From an uncultured Bacillota bacterium (GTDB lineage: Bacteria > Bacillota > Clostridia > Peptostreptococcales > Anaerovoracaceae), in the NCBI GenBank assembly GCA_946546075.1, contig CAMNNV010000078.1, positions 1 through 6,322 of the forward strand: a DNA stretch of 6,322 nucleotides. Direction: 5' to 3'. Both the position numbers and the translations under genes were made by a program. Below are positions 1 through 5,905 of this stretch, piece by piece. Each line of letters starts with the position of its first letter. The first letter of the stretch is position 1. The notes under the pieces are model-generated. The model ran no database searches, had not been told where the DNA came from, and was given only the letters and a program-made list of their open reading frames with translations.

Positions 1-1086
1 GAGGGTCTGGGTCCCCAGCCCGATGACTTCCGGTGACTCACTGAACAGCCCCACGAGCCCCCGCGCACCTATGCCGTACACCGCCATCACCACGAGCTCG
101 AAACATGTGGACACCCCGATACCTGCGATGATGATCTGCCGGAGCCTGTCGTGATCTTTTGCCCCGAAGCAGTAGCCTAGGATCGGCTGGCACCCTGCCG
201 TCATCCCCTGATAGATGTACGTACCAAAAGACATCAGCTTCGAGCATATGCCCATGGCTGCAACAGCAAGACCGCCGTAGCCCGCCGCCAGATTATTGAG
301 CACCACCATGGCCGCCGTGGTCATGAACTGCTCCAGGGTATGGGGGAATCCCACCCAGAGGATCTCCCGGAAAATGCCCACATCAAAACAAGGCCGCTTC
401 AGCTCCGGCCTGATCAGCGTCCTGCCCGAAGCGTAGTACCAGATGAACATAACGGTCCCGATGCCATTTCCCAGCACCGTTGCAGCGGCCGCCCCTCGGA
501 TCCCCAGATGGAGTCCGAATATCATGATGGGGTCCAGAATGATATTCGCCACCGTTCCTGCCACGAGTCCGATCATGCTTGGCATGACAGAGCCTTCGCT
601 CCTGAGAAGCTGCCCGAAGGTATAGCTGCCCATGATGCAAAAGGATCCCGCGAAAAGTATCATCACGTAATCTTTCGTAAATCCGAAGGTGGTCTCATCC
701 GCCCCCAGGATGTCAACGATAGGCTTTGCGAAAATCATCCCGGCTGCACCGATGAGCACGCTCCCTGCAATCACCACTTCGAATCCCAAGGTGAGGGTCC
801 TCTCCGCAGTATCCATCTCCCCGGCGCCGATGCACCTGGAGATGTATGAAGCCGCTCCCGATGCCACTATCGCCGAAAGAGCGATGAGGATCATCATCAC
901 AGGATACGCCAGGTTCGTGGCCGCCAGCTGGTAATCGTCATCCAGCATGCCGATAAAAAAGGTATCTGTTAAGTTGTATATCACCATGACCATCATGCCG
1001 GCCGTCACCGGCAGCCCCATCTTGAGGACCGCCTTGACCGGCTTTTCTTCTGCCATGGTATAGATCCGTCTGTCTTTCTCAGTCAT
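1..1086 (-). CDS. MATE family efflux transporter (3' end cut by window edge)
   Basis: Reverse translation from the ATG at 1086 gives 362 residues with no stop before base 1, so the C-terminus lies outside the window. MATE proteins export cationic drugs and metabolites in exchange for Na+ or H+ at the cytoplasmic membrane and are usually about 440-460 residues with 12 helices, so roughly 80-100 residues are missing. Family marks seen: an N-terminal PVKAVLKMGLPV block leading into helix 1 and DTFFIG (residues 16-46); LRSEG near 161-165; a strongly typical helix-6 block LDPIMIFGLHLGIRGAAAAT (184-203); and QPILGYCFGAKDHDRLRQ at the start of the second half (300-317). The substrate cannot be told. 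No clear Shine-Dalgarno sequence precedes the ATG. A second ATG at codon 11 (1056) is possible, but the residues before it resemble the usual MATE N-terminus. The gene follows 1114-2085 by 27 bases and may be cotranscribed with it. Confidence 0.93.
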   Translation of the reverse strand, partial: MTEKDRRIYTMAEEKPVKAVLKMGLPVTAGMMVMVIYNLTDTFFIGMLDDDYQLAATNLAYPVMMILIALSAIVASGAASYISRCIGAGEMDTAERTLTLGFEVVIAGSVLIGAAGMIFAKPIVDILGADETTFGFTKDYVMILFAGSFCIMGSYTFGQLLRSEGSVMPSMIGLVAGTVANIILDPIMIFGLHLGIRGAAAATVLGNGIGTVMFIWYYASGRTLIRPELKRPCFDVGIFREILWVGFPHTLEQFMTTAAMVVLNNLAAGYGGLAVAAMGICSKLMSFGTYIYQGMTAGCQPILGYCFGAKDHDRLRQIIIAGIGVSTCFELVVMAVYGIGARGLVGLFSESPEVIGLGTQTL

Positions 1087-1092
1087 GGAACT

Positions 1093-1101
1093 ATTGTAAC
1101 A
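1093..1101 (-). promoter_or_regulatory. possible extended -10 element just upstream of the MATE gene
   Basis: The minus strand reads TGTTACAAT here, matching the extended -10 pattern (TG-n-TATAAT with one mismatch). Nothing resembling TTGACA lies 17 bases upstream (the hexamer there is GCGCAT), so the element would depend on the TG extension. Transcription would begin at or within a base or two of the ATG at 1086, giving a leaderless message, or a leader of about 30 bases if translation starts at 1056. It could also be a chance match, with the MATE gene read through from 1114-2085. Confidence 0.3.
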
Positions 1102-1113
1102 CAGGGAAACTCA

Positions 1114-2085
1114 CTATGCGCCCGGTATGACGAAAAGTTCGTACTCCTTGCTCTCGTAGGACTCAAAGCCCGGGTTATAGATCGCGTCTTTGAGCTTCAC
1201 CTTTTCGCCCGGCGGAAGATCTTTTTTGAGTGCGCCCGCGCCCCAGCAGTCCCGCAGATGTTTGTAGCCTTTCTGCAGCGCGACGACATACGCGCCCTCT
1301 GCGCGGATCACATCGCTTCCCGTGTTCGTCACCTTGAGATCGTAAGTATCCCGCTCTTTGTGGAACGCGGATACTTTGCCTGTTACGGCCGGAGGCGGAT
1401 CCTCTGCCTCTTCTGCGCTGGTGATCCGGATGGTCCCCTGCCTGGACGGCGAATCATCCGGGATATACAAAAGGCCGTGCATCCATCCCGTCTCGCCTGC
1501 TCCTGCCCATCCAAAGGCTTCGAAGGTCCCGTCCAGCCCGGCGTTCTCCACGGTAAAATGGATGCTGCCTACTGCCACCCCCGAGTCGTTTCTTACCTTC
1601 ATGAGCACGTGGACACCGCCGCTCTGGAAGCTCTTGTCCTGCTGGCTGTAGTTGATATCATGCTCCAAAACTTCGAGCTGCGCCGCAAGTTCTGCAGGAG
1701 TGACCGCTTCATCTGTCGCTGCTTCTGATGGTTCCTCTTCTGCTGCGCCTGCTTCATCCACCTCTTCCTCTTCGCTCACAGGCTCCTGCGCCACCTCCGC
1801 TTCCTCCGAAGCGAAGTGATGGGATATGCCCTCCGGCAGATATCTCATGATATCGATATCCAGCGCCTCCGCTGCCTGGGCGGCCGCCACCATCATGACC
1901 AGCGCCAGAAGGACCGGCAGAAATTTGCCTGATTTCTTCTCTTCTTCTATCGCCTGTTCGTTTTCTTCCGTTAATTCCTCTTCCGCAGGCACCTCCTGCA
2001 TGATCCTTTCTTTCTTTTCTATGATCTCTCCTCTCCCGTCGCTGAATCGCGGGACAAAAGGGATCCTCTTCGTATCTTTATCCAT
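1114..2085 (-). CDS. single-pass membrane protein with acidic linker and beta-rich C-terminal region, unknown function
   Basis: I do not recognise a named family. The start at 2085 is chosen because AGGAGA lies 4 bases before the ATG and a strong promoter sits just upstream. The open frame continues to 2322, but that extension crosses a terminator, the promoter and the end of the neighbouring gene. The 323-residue protein has a charged, Glu-rich N-terminus (1-54), one hydrophobic helix (about 55-77) and a very acidic Ala/Glu/Pro linker (about 92-130). A soluble region follows (about 135-323) that looks like two beta-sandwich units: the first contains LMKVRNDSGVAVGSIHFTV (161-179) and the second YDLKVTNTGSDV (248-259) followed by LPPGEKVKLKD (290-300). 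The 'KV-N-(D/T)-(S/G)' strands recall FxLYD-type and other secreted beta domains, a resemblance judged by eye. With no cleavage motif evident, a membrane anchor with the C-terminal part outside is inferred from the basic residues before the helix. It forms a pair with the membrane protein at 2225-3112 but is separated from it by a terminator. Confidence 0.85.
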   Translation of the reverse strand: MDKDTKRIPFVPRFSDGRGEIIEKKERIMQEVPAEEELTEENEQAIEEEKKSGKFLPVLLALVMMVAAAQAAEALDIDIMRYLPEGISHHFASEEAEVAQEPVSEEEEVDEAGAAEEEPSEAATDEAVTPAELAAQLEVLEHDINYSQQDKSFQSGGVHVLMKVRNDSGVAVGSIHFTVENAGLDGTFEAFGWAGAGETGWMHGLLYIPDDSPSRQGTIRITSAEEAEDPPPAVTGKVSAFHKERDTYDLKVTNTGSDVIRAEGAYVVALQKGYKHLRDCWGAGALKKDLPPGEKVKLKDAIYNPGFESYESKEYELFVIPGA

Positions 2086-2089
2086 ACCG

Positions 2090-2095
2090 TCTCCT
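2090..2095 (-). promoter_or_regulatory. ribosome binding site fixing the start at 2085
   Basis: AGGAGA on the minus strand lies 4 bases from the ATG at 2085. This decides the start of the 323-residue protein against the longer open frame that runs back to 2322. Confidence 0.8.
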
Positions 2096-2108
2096 ATCCT
2101 ATGCCCTT

Positions 2109-2123
2109 TGGTAAATATTACCA
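2109..2123 (-). repeat. 15-bp palindrome over the -10 box, possible operator
   Basis: TGGTAA-ATA-TTACCA is a perfect 6-bp inverted repeat with a 3-base centre. It covers the whole -10 hexamer (2115-2120) and the TG extension of the promoter for 1114-2085. That position would suit a dimeric repressor, but no regulator gene lies in the window, and a 6-bp palindrome can arise by chance. Confidence 0.35.
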
Positions 2124-2143
2124 CAGCGAGACGGGTTTGTAAA
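2115..2143 (-). promoter_or_regulatory. sigma-A type promoter for 1114-2085
   Basis: On the minus strand the -35 hexamer TTTACA (2138-2143) and the -10 hexamer TAATAT (2115-2120) are separated by exactly 17 bases, and a TG one base before the -10 adds the extended element. The transcript would start near 2108, with a leader of roughly 22 bases holding the ribosome site at 2090-2095. The promoter lies directly downstream of the terminator of the preceding gene, so 1114-2085 is an independent transcription unit. Confidence 0.8.
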
Positions 2144-2175
2144 TATCTTCCATGTAGGTTGCGTCGGGACAATAG

Positions 2176-2203
2176 AAAAGACTGCCGGTGTTTCCGGCAG
2201 TCT
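2176..2203 (-). terminator. rho-independent terminator of the 2225-3112 gene
   Basis: A perfect 10-bp stem, AGACTGCCGG pairing with CCGGCAGTCT, encloses a 5-base loop (2179-2203). On the minus strand it is followed by CTTTTCTATT, giving a short U tract. It begins 21 bases after the stop codon at 2225. The plus-strand side lacks a T run, so the signal points in the minus direction. Confidence 0.88.
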
Positions 2204-2224
2204 GTATCTACTATTCCATTGTCA

Positions 2225-3112
2225 TCAAGGTGCGTCTGTTGCATCTGTGTTGAACTCATCTTCGGTCTCATCGGTGATGCTGTCTGACTTGGCCTCCGCT
2301 TCTCTGGCTTCCTGTTCGTCAAGAGTCTGTTTGTTCTTGAGCTGCTCCGTTGCTTCTTCGAGAGCTGCGATCTTGATGTTGGCCTCGTCCAGTTTCTTCG
2401 TGTTCAGCAGATCTTTGTATTTATTTCCGATCTTATCCACCTGTTTGCCCAGTTTCTCGATCTTGTCCTTATCTGTGAGGCTGAGCTCATCGATGTTGAT
2501 ATCATTTATGCTGGCCTGGAGCTTACCTGCAGCCTTGACGCCATCGACATAATCCTTATACTGCTCGTTGATGTCTTTGTTCTCGAAAGATTCGAGATCC
2601 TGCAATGCTTTGAGATATTCATCGAGCTTACCGTTGTAGGACTCCATACTTGAGCGCAGGTTCAGATACTTCTCAAGTGTCTGGCTATCCTTATACTTCA
2701 GGTCGGAAAGCAGCATCTCTGCAGCTTCGAAATCCTTCGCTACGATGAGGTCTGTTGCGATCTCATAATTGGCCTTGTGGTTGAAGTGACCATTTACGAG
2801 ATATCCTGCAGCGCATCCTATGATGAGAGCTATGCATACCAGAAGGAGCCACCAGTATTTCCTGTTTTTCTCCTTGCGGATATTCTTGGCTTCGCGCTTC
2901 TGTGCTTTCTCGACTCTCTTGTTGCCACGCCTCTCTTCTCTCTCGTTCAGCTTGGTATCGAGATACTCGAATTTATGGAGGGAACTCTGTCCCCTGCTCA
3001 ATCTCTCTGCGCGTTCAGCTTCGATCCTCTCTCTTTCGCGCCTTGCTGCATCAGCGATACGTCTCTCTTCTTCAGCCAGTCGTTCCAGTCTCTTTTTATC
3101 CGATCCGAACAT
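2225..3112 (-). CDS. single-pass membrane protein with coiled coils and a TPR-like segment, unknown function
   Basis: The 295-residue product starts at the ATG at 3112, with AGGAG 8 bases upstream. Residues 1-84 are an almost uninterrupted run of charged residues (Arg, Lys, Glu), predicted cytoplasmic and helical or coiled-coil. One membrane helix follows at about 86-106 (WWLLLVCIALIIGCAAGYLV), then about 190 helical residues expected outside the membrane. Residues about 118-150 carry AKDFEAAEMLLSDLKYKDS, which resembles the 'gDYe-A...F..L-dYkDS' helical repeat common in clostridial membrane-anchored proteins. Residues 215-270 look like a coiled coil, and the tail (275-295) is acidic and rich in Asp and Thr. 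No catalytic motif was seen, so a structural, scaffolding or tethering role is the most that can be inferred. The gene is visibly richer in A+T and in Lys, Asn and Ile codons than its neighbours. It has its own promoter and terminator and is probably monocistronic. Confidence 0.88.
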   Translation of the reverse strand: MFGSDKKRLERLAEEERRIADAARRERERIEAERAERLSRGQSSLHKFEYLDTKLNEREERRGNKRVEKAQKREAKNIRKEKNRKYWWLLLVCIALIIGCAAGYLVNGHFNHKANYEIATDLIVAKDFEAAEMLLSDLKYKDSQTLEKYLNLRSSMESYNGKLDEYLKALQDLESFENKDINEQYKDYVDGVKAAGKLQASINDINIDELSLTDKDKIEKLGKQVDKIGNKYKDLLNTKKLDEANIKIAALEEATEQLKNKQTLDEQEAREAEAKSDSITDETEDEFNTDATDAP

Positions 3113-3150
3113 GTTTATTTCTCCTGTTCCTTAAGGGTTATTCTATTTCA

Positions 3151-3167
3151 TATTTTATTACAAAATA
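3151..3167 (-). repeat. 17-bp AT-rich inverted repeat over the -10 region
   Basis: TATTTT-GTAAT-AAAATA on the minus strand is a perfect 6-bp inverted repeat that overlaps the proposed -10 box of the 2225-3112 promoter. The arms contain only A and T, so chance is a serious explanation. Confidence 0.2.
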
Positions 3168-3180
3168 CATACCTTCGCAA
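3152..3180 (-). promoter_or_regulatory. probable promoter for the 2225-3112 gene
   Basis: The minus strand has TTGCGA (3175-3180; 4 of 6 match to TTGACA), a 17-base spacer, and TAAAAT (3152-3157; 5 of 6 match to TATAAT). The predicted start near 3145 gives a leader of about 33 bases. The site fills the 73-bp gap after the SGNH hydrolase gene. No terminator was found in that gap, so read-through from the upstream operon may also reach this gene. Confidence 0.55.
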
Positions 3181-3185
3181 TAAAA

Positions 3186-3725
3186 TCAAACCTCTATGGC
3201 TTCCAAAATATGTTTTGCGAAAACGCCCTGATCTTCCTCTGTGAGGTGACATCTGTCGTGAGCCAGCGCAAGGCCCCACGCAGCAGAATCCACGTAATCA
3301 CATGTGAACTCAGATGCAAGAGCACGGAATCTTTCGTTCATTTCCCGGCAGGCCGCTTCAAGCTCCCGGGTCGCATCGATCACCGGCGGCCCGACGATGA
3401 GATACTTTTCGGCCGCATCCCAGCCCCGGACTGCTTTGAGAAATGTACGCATCCGCTCTTCCACCATGTCCGGCATCAGCGTTGCCTCGATATCATTCGA
3501 CCCCATCATGATGATCATGAGATCGTAGTGATCCCTGAGCTGGTCCTGCAAAATCTGCAGCGGCCGCTTCACGTGCGGGATCTGTCTTCCCGGCATGGCG
3601 TGGACCGTCACATCGTGTCCGGCTTCCCCCAGGATGTCCGTCCAGACGCGGTCATATCTTCCGCCCCCAAAATAGCGGGGGTCCCATCCGTATGTATTGG
3701 AATCTCCATAGCAAAGTATCTTCAT
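3186..3725 (-). CDS. SGNH/GDSL-family hydrolase (esterase or acyltransferase-like)
   Basis: From the ATG at 3725 the product has 179 residues and opens MKILCYGDSNTYGWDP, the usual N-terminus of cytoplasmic SGNH esterases. All four family blocks are visible (numbered from the ATG): GDSN at 7-10 with nucleophile Ser9; Gly46 in block II; GSND at 75-78 with Asn77; and DRCH at 157-160 supplying Asp157 and His160 of the triad. There is no signal peptide, so it should act in the cytoplasm on a small ester or acyl group. The substrate is not predictable, and lysophospholipase L1, arylesterase and carbohydrate esterase are all possible. An in-frame GTG at 3734 would add three residues and overlap the asparaginase stop. 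The ATG is preferred on family alignment, and it follows that stop by one base (TGATATG), which implies translational coupling. Confidence 0.9.
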   Translation of the reverse strand: MKILCYGDSNTYGWDPRYFGGGRYDRVWTDILGEAGHDVTVHAMPGRQIPHVKRPLQILQDQLRDHYDLMIIMMGSNDIEATLMPDMVEERMRTFLKAVRGWDAAEKYLIVGPPVIDATRELEAACREMNERFRALASEFTCDYVDSAAWGLALAHDRCHLTEEDQGVFAKHILEAIEV

Positions 3726-3726
3726 A

Positions 3727-4752
3727 TCAGCCACGTCCCATCTCGCCGCGGATCGATCTTGCCATCTCCTGCCGTACCTGATCGCTGGTCAGCCCCAGAC
3801 TGAACAGATAGTACAGCTTCGTGACCGCAGCTTCCGGCGTCAGATCCAGTCCCGATACAGCTCCCGCCTTCACCAGCGGTGCGCTCGCTTCATAGGCTCC
3901 CAGTATGACGGACCCGCGCATGCACTGGGTACATACGACGATGATCGTCCCGTTCTCCGCCGCTTTGCGTCCGACCTGTATGAGACCTTCTGACTCTGTC
4001 GGGATATTGCCAGCACCGAAGGCTTCAAGCACGAGACCTTTGAGCTTGCTCGTCAGGATGCCGTCGAACAGATCGTATTGGATGCCCGGGAACATTTTGA
4101 GGACCGCCACCTGCACATCTTCTGTGAACTCTCTAACATGGAACTTCTCCCCCAGCTCCGGACGGCGTATCAGGTGCGTGTTGTACTTGATGTCGATATC
4201 CGCCTCAGCAAGTGGCGGCAGATTCGGCGATTCGAATGCGATCAGCTGATCGGATGACGCTTTCGTCGTCCTGTTGCCGCGGAACAGTTTTGCGCCGAAG
4301 AACAGGCACACTTCCGGGCACTTGCCCGCCGCTGCGATGAGGCAGCTTGTGATCAGATTCTCTCTGGCATCGCTGCGCACCCTGAAAAGCGGGATCTGCG
4401 ATCCTGTCAGTATCACTGGTTTTCCCAGGTTCTCGAACATGAAACTGAGGGCCGATGCCGTGTAGGCCATGGTATCCGTGCCGTGAAGGATGACGAATCC
4501 GTCAAACTCGTTGTAGTTCTCGGCGACGATCTTCGCGATCATATTCCATTCCTTGATGGACACATTTGACGAGTCGAGAAGCTCCGGAAGTTCGATGAGT
4601 TCCCACGCAGGGAAATCCTCCGATCCTTCAGCAGGACCCAGCACCTTCGGAAGCACGCTGCTCATATAATCTTTGTTCGTGGCATATCCGTCTTCTGACG
4701 GGAGCATCCCTATGGTGCCTCCCGTATTGATAATGCAAACTTTTCTGTCCAT
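3727..4752 (-). CDS. ansA: type I L-asparaginase
   Basis: The 341-residue product hydrolyses L-asparagine to L-aspartate and ammonia in the cytoplasm. Its length and sequence match Escherichia coli AnsA closely along the whole protein. The first catalytic block is TGGTIGM (10-16), with nucleophile Thr13 and lid Tyr23. The second is HGTDTMAYTASALSFM (90-105), with Thr92 and Asp93, followed by the catalytic lysine in GNRTTKA (Lys164). SSN (61-63) and TGSQIPL (116-122) are also typical of the family. There is no signal peptide, in keeping with the cytoplasmic type I group rather than the periplasmic type II. AAGGGA lies 6 bases before the ATG at 4752. The gene begins 15 bases after the 4-hydroxybutyrate dehydrogenase stop and ends 1 base before the SGNH hydrolase start, so it is mid-operon. 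At the position that I align with the allosteric Arg240 of E. coli AnsA there is Glu243, while Thr163 and Cys277 appear conserved. Confidence 0.96.
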   Translation of the reverse strand: MDRKVCIINTGGTIGMLPSEDGYATNKDYMSSVLPKVLGPAEGSEDFPAWELIELPELLDSSNVSIKEWNMIAKIVAENYNEFDGFVILHGTDTMAYTASALSFMFENLGKPVILTGSQIPLFRVRSDARENLITSCLIAAAGKCPEVCLFFGAKLFRGNRTTKASSDQLIAFESPNLPPLAEADIDIKYNTHLIRRPELGEKFHVREFTEDVQVAVLKMFPGIQYDLFDGILTSKLKGLVLEAFGAGNIPTESEGLIQVGRKAAENGTIIVVCTQCMRGSVILGAYEASAPLVKAGAVSGLDLTPEAAVTKLYYLFSLGLTSDQVRQEMARSIRGEMGRG

Positions 4753-4767
4753 ATCGATTCCCTTCTG

Positions 4768-5892
4768 CTATATCAGATTGCTGAATATCTTCCTGCAGTC
4801 CTCCACATCGAACGGCACATAGTTGTTGCCCAGCAGCCTCTGCTGATTCTCGATAGTGGACCGGGCGAACGTGTCTATCTGTTCTTCGCTCATGCCGTAC
4901 TCACGCAAAGGTTTCTTCTCCAGGATCTTTCCGAGGAACACATCGAGAGCGTCGTATACTTCCTCCTCGCCGCATTCCAGGACTTCCTGCAGGATGGCAT
5001 TGAGCTTCCTTATCTTGCCTTCCGGCTGCTTCTCCATGTAAAGCTTGAAGACTTCCGTAAAGCAGATAAAGTTCGCTTCCCCATGAGGTATATGAAAAGC
5101 GCCGCCGTGTGCATAAGATAGAGCGTGTACGGCTCCGCACCCTGCGTTGCCGAATGCAATGCCCGCATAATTTGCGGCGATGCAGAAGTCTTTCAGCAGA
5201 TCCTCTCTGTTTGGCGCGGTATTGCCGCCCCTTTGTATGATCTTCTTATATCCCTCCATGATCATGCGGATCGCCTGCACCGAGTACATCTCGGTGAACG
5301 GTGATGCCTTCGGAGAGAGGAAGGATTCCACTGCGTGGATCAGCGCGTCTACAGAAGACGTCGCGAAGACTTTGTCCGGCAGGCCCTTGAGGGATTCCGG
5401 TATGAGGACGGCCGCATCGCCGTACGTCTGCTCATCGGCGATCCCTTTCTTGAGATCGAGGGATGGTATGGATGCGACTGCCACGTTGGTGACTTCCGAT
5501 CCCGTACCGCACGTCGTAGGGACGAGCACCAGCTTCCTGATGCGCTCCGGAGCGACTTTCCCCGTGTAGAGATCGGCCACCTTGTCCGGTATGCGGCACG
5601 CCAGTACCTTTGCGCAATCGATGATCGTGCCTCCGCCAAATGCGATGATCCTGTCGTATTCGTAGTTGTCCATCTCTGCCTTCATGGCGTCCATCATCTC
5701 ATCTGTAGGTTCACCGGCTCCGTATTTTTCCTGATATACCACCGGCAGATCCAGTCCCAAAGGTTTCACGTAGGGCTCGTACATCCAGGCGTTCGTTATG
5801 AGGATGTCACCCTTACCGAGTCGGAATTCTCCTGCGAACTGAGCGAACGTATCATAATAATAAATGTCGGGTACTAGTTTGAGTGCAAGCAT
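4768..5892 (-). CDS. 4hbD: 4-hydroxybutyrate dehydrogenase (NAD-dependent, iron-type alcohol dehydrogenase)
   Basis: The 374-residue protein belongs to the group III, metal-dependent alcohol dehydrogenases and reads very like the 371-residue Clostridium kluyveri 4-hydroxybutyrate dehydrogenase recalled from memory. Shared stretches are QEKYGAGEP (54-62), VPTTCGTGSEVTNVAVA (124-140), SSVDALIHAVES (179-190), NYAGIAFGNAGCGAVHALSY (241-260) and KPLREYGM (327-334). The NAD-binding glycine motif is GGGT (86-89). The metal ligands are Asp182, His186, His256 and His270 (in PHGEAN). It interconverts succinate semialdehyde and 4-hydroxybutyrate, feeding 4-hydroxybutyryl-CoA and crotonyl-CoA to butyrate in anaerobes that ferment succinate or 4-aminobutyrate. 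None of the companion genes for that route (CoA transferase, 4-hydroxybutyryl-CoA dehydratase, succinate semialdehyde dehydrogenase) is in this window. The start at 5892 has an excellent ribosome site. A different small-alcohol specificity cannot be excluded. Confidence 0.92.
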   Translation of the reverse strand: MLALKLVPDIYYYDTFAQFAGEFRLGKGDILITNAWMYEPYVKPLGLDLPVVYQEKYGAGEPTDEMMDAMKAEMDNYEYDRIIAFGGGTIIDCAKVLACRIPDKVADLYTGKVAPERIRKLVLVPTTCGTGSEVTNVAVASIPSLDLKKGIADEQTYGDAAVLIPESLKGLPDKVFATSSVDALIHAVESFLSPKASPFTEMYSVQAIRMIMEGYKKIIQRGGNTAPNREDLLKDFCIAANYAGIAFGNAGCGAVHALSYAHGGAFHIPHGEANFICFTEVFKLYMEKQPEGKIRKLNAILQEVLECGEEEVYDALDVFLGKILEKKPLREYGMSEEQIDTFARSTIENQQRLLGNNYVPFDVEDCRKIFSNLI

Positions 5893-5897
5893 CGCGC

Positions 5898-5905
5898 ACC
5901 TCCTT
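5898..5905 (-). promoter_or_regulatory. consensus ribosome binding site of 4-hydroxybutyrate dehydrogenase
   Basis: AAGGAGGT, the full anti-16S consensus, lies 5 bases before the ATG at 5892. Its first A is the last base of the TGA stop of the upstream phosphatase gene, so termination there delivers ribosomes directly onto this site. It is the strongest ribosome site in the window and suggests high expression of the dehydrogenase. Confidence 0.85.

Noticed and set aside
340..849. A 169-residue open frame on the plus strand.
   Set aside because: It lies wholly inside the MATE gene on the other strand. Its translation is rich in His, Arg, Pro and Ser with no family features, typical of an antisense shadow.
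2204..2224. A bidirectional terminator role for the hairpin at 2179-2203.
   Set aside because: On the plus strand the stem is followed by GTATCTACTATT with no T run, and no plus-strand gene ends here.
3126..3185. A terminator after the SGNH hydrolase stop.
   Set aside because: The only inverted repeat in the gap is AT-only (3151-3167), with no GC stem and no following U run in the minus direction, so it does not qualify.
3210..3803. A 197-residue plus-strand open frame across the SGNH hydrolase and the end of asparaginase.
   Set aside because: Both covered genes have intact catalytic motifs in the minus frames. The plus frame shows no recognisable domain or convincing ribosome site.
5335..5877. 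A 180-residue plus-strand open frame inside the dehydrogenase gene.
   Set aside because: It is antisense to a strongly conserved enzyme, and its His/Arg/Val-rich translation matches no family I know.
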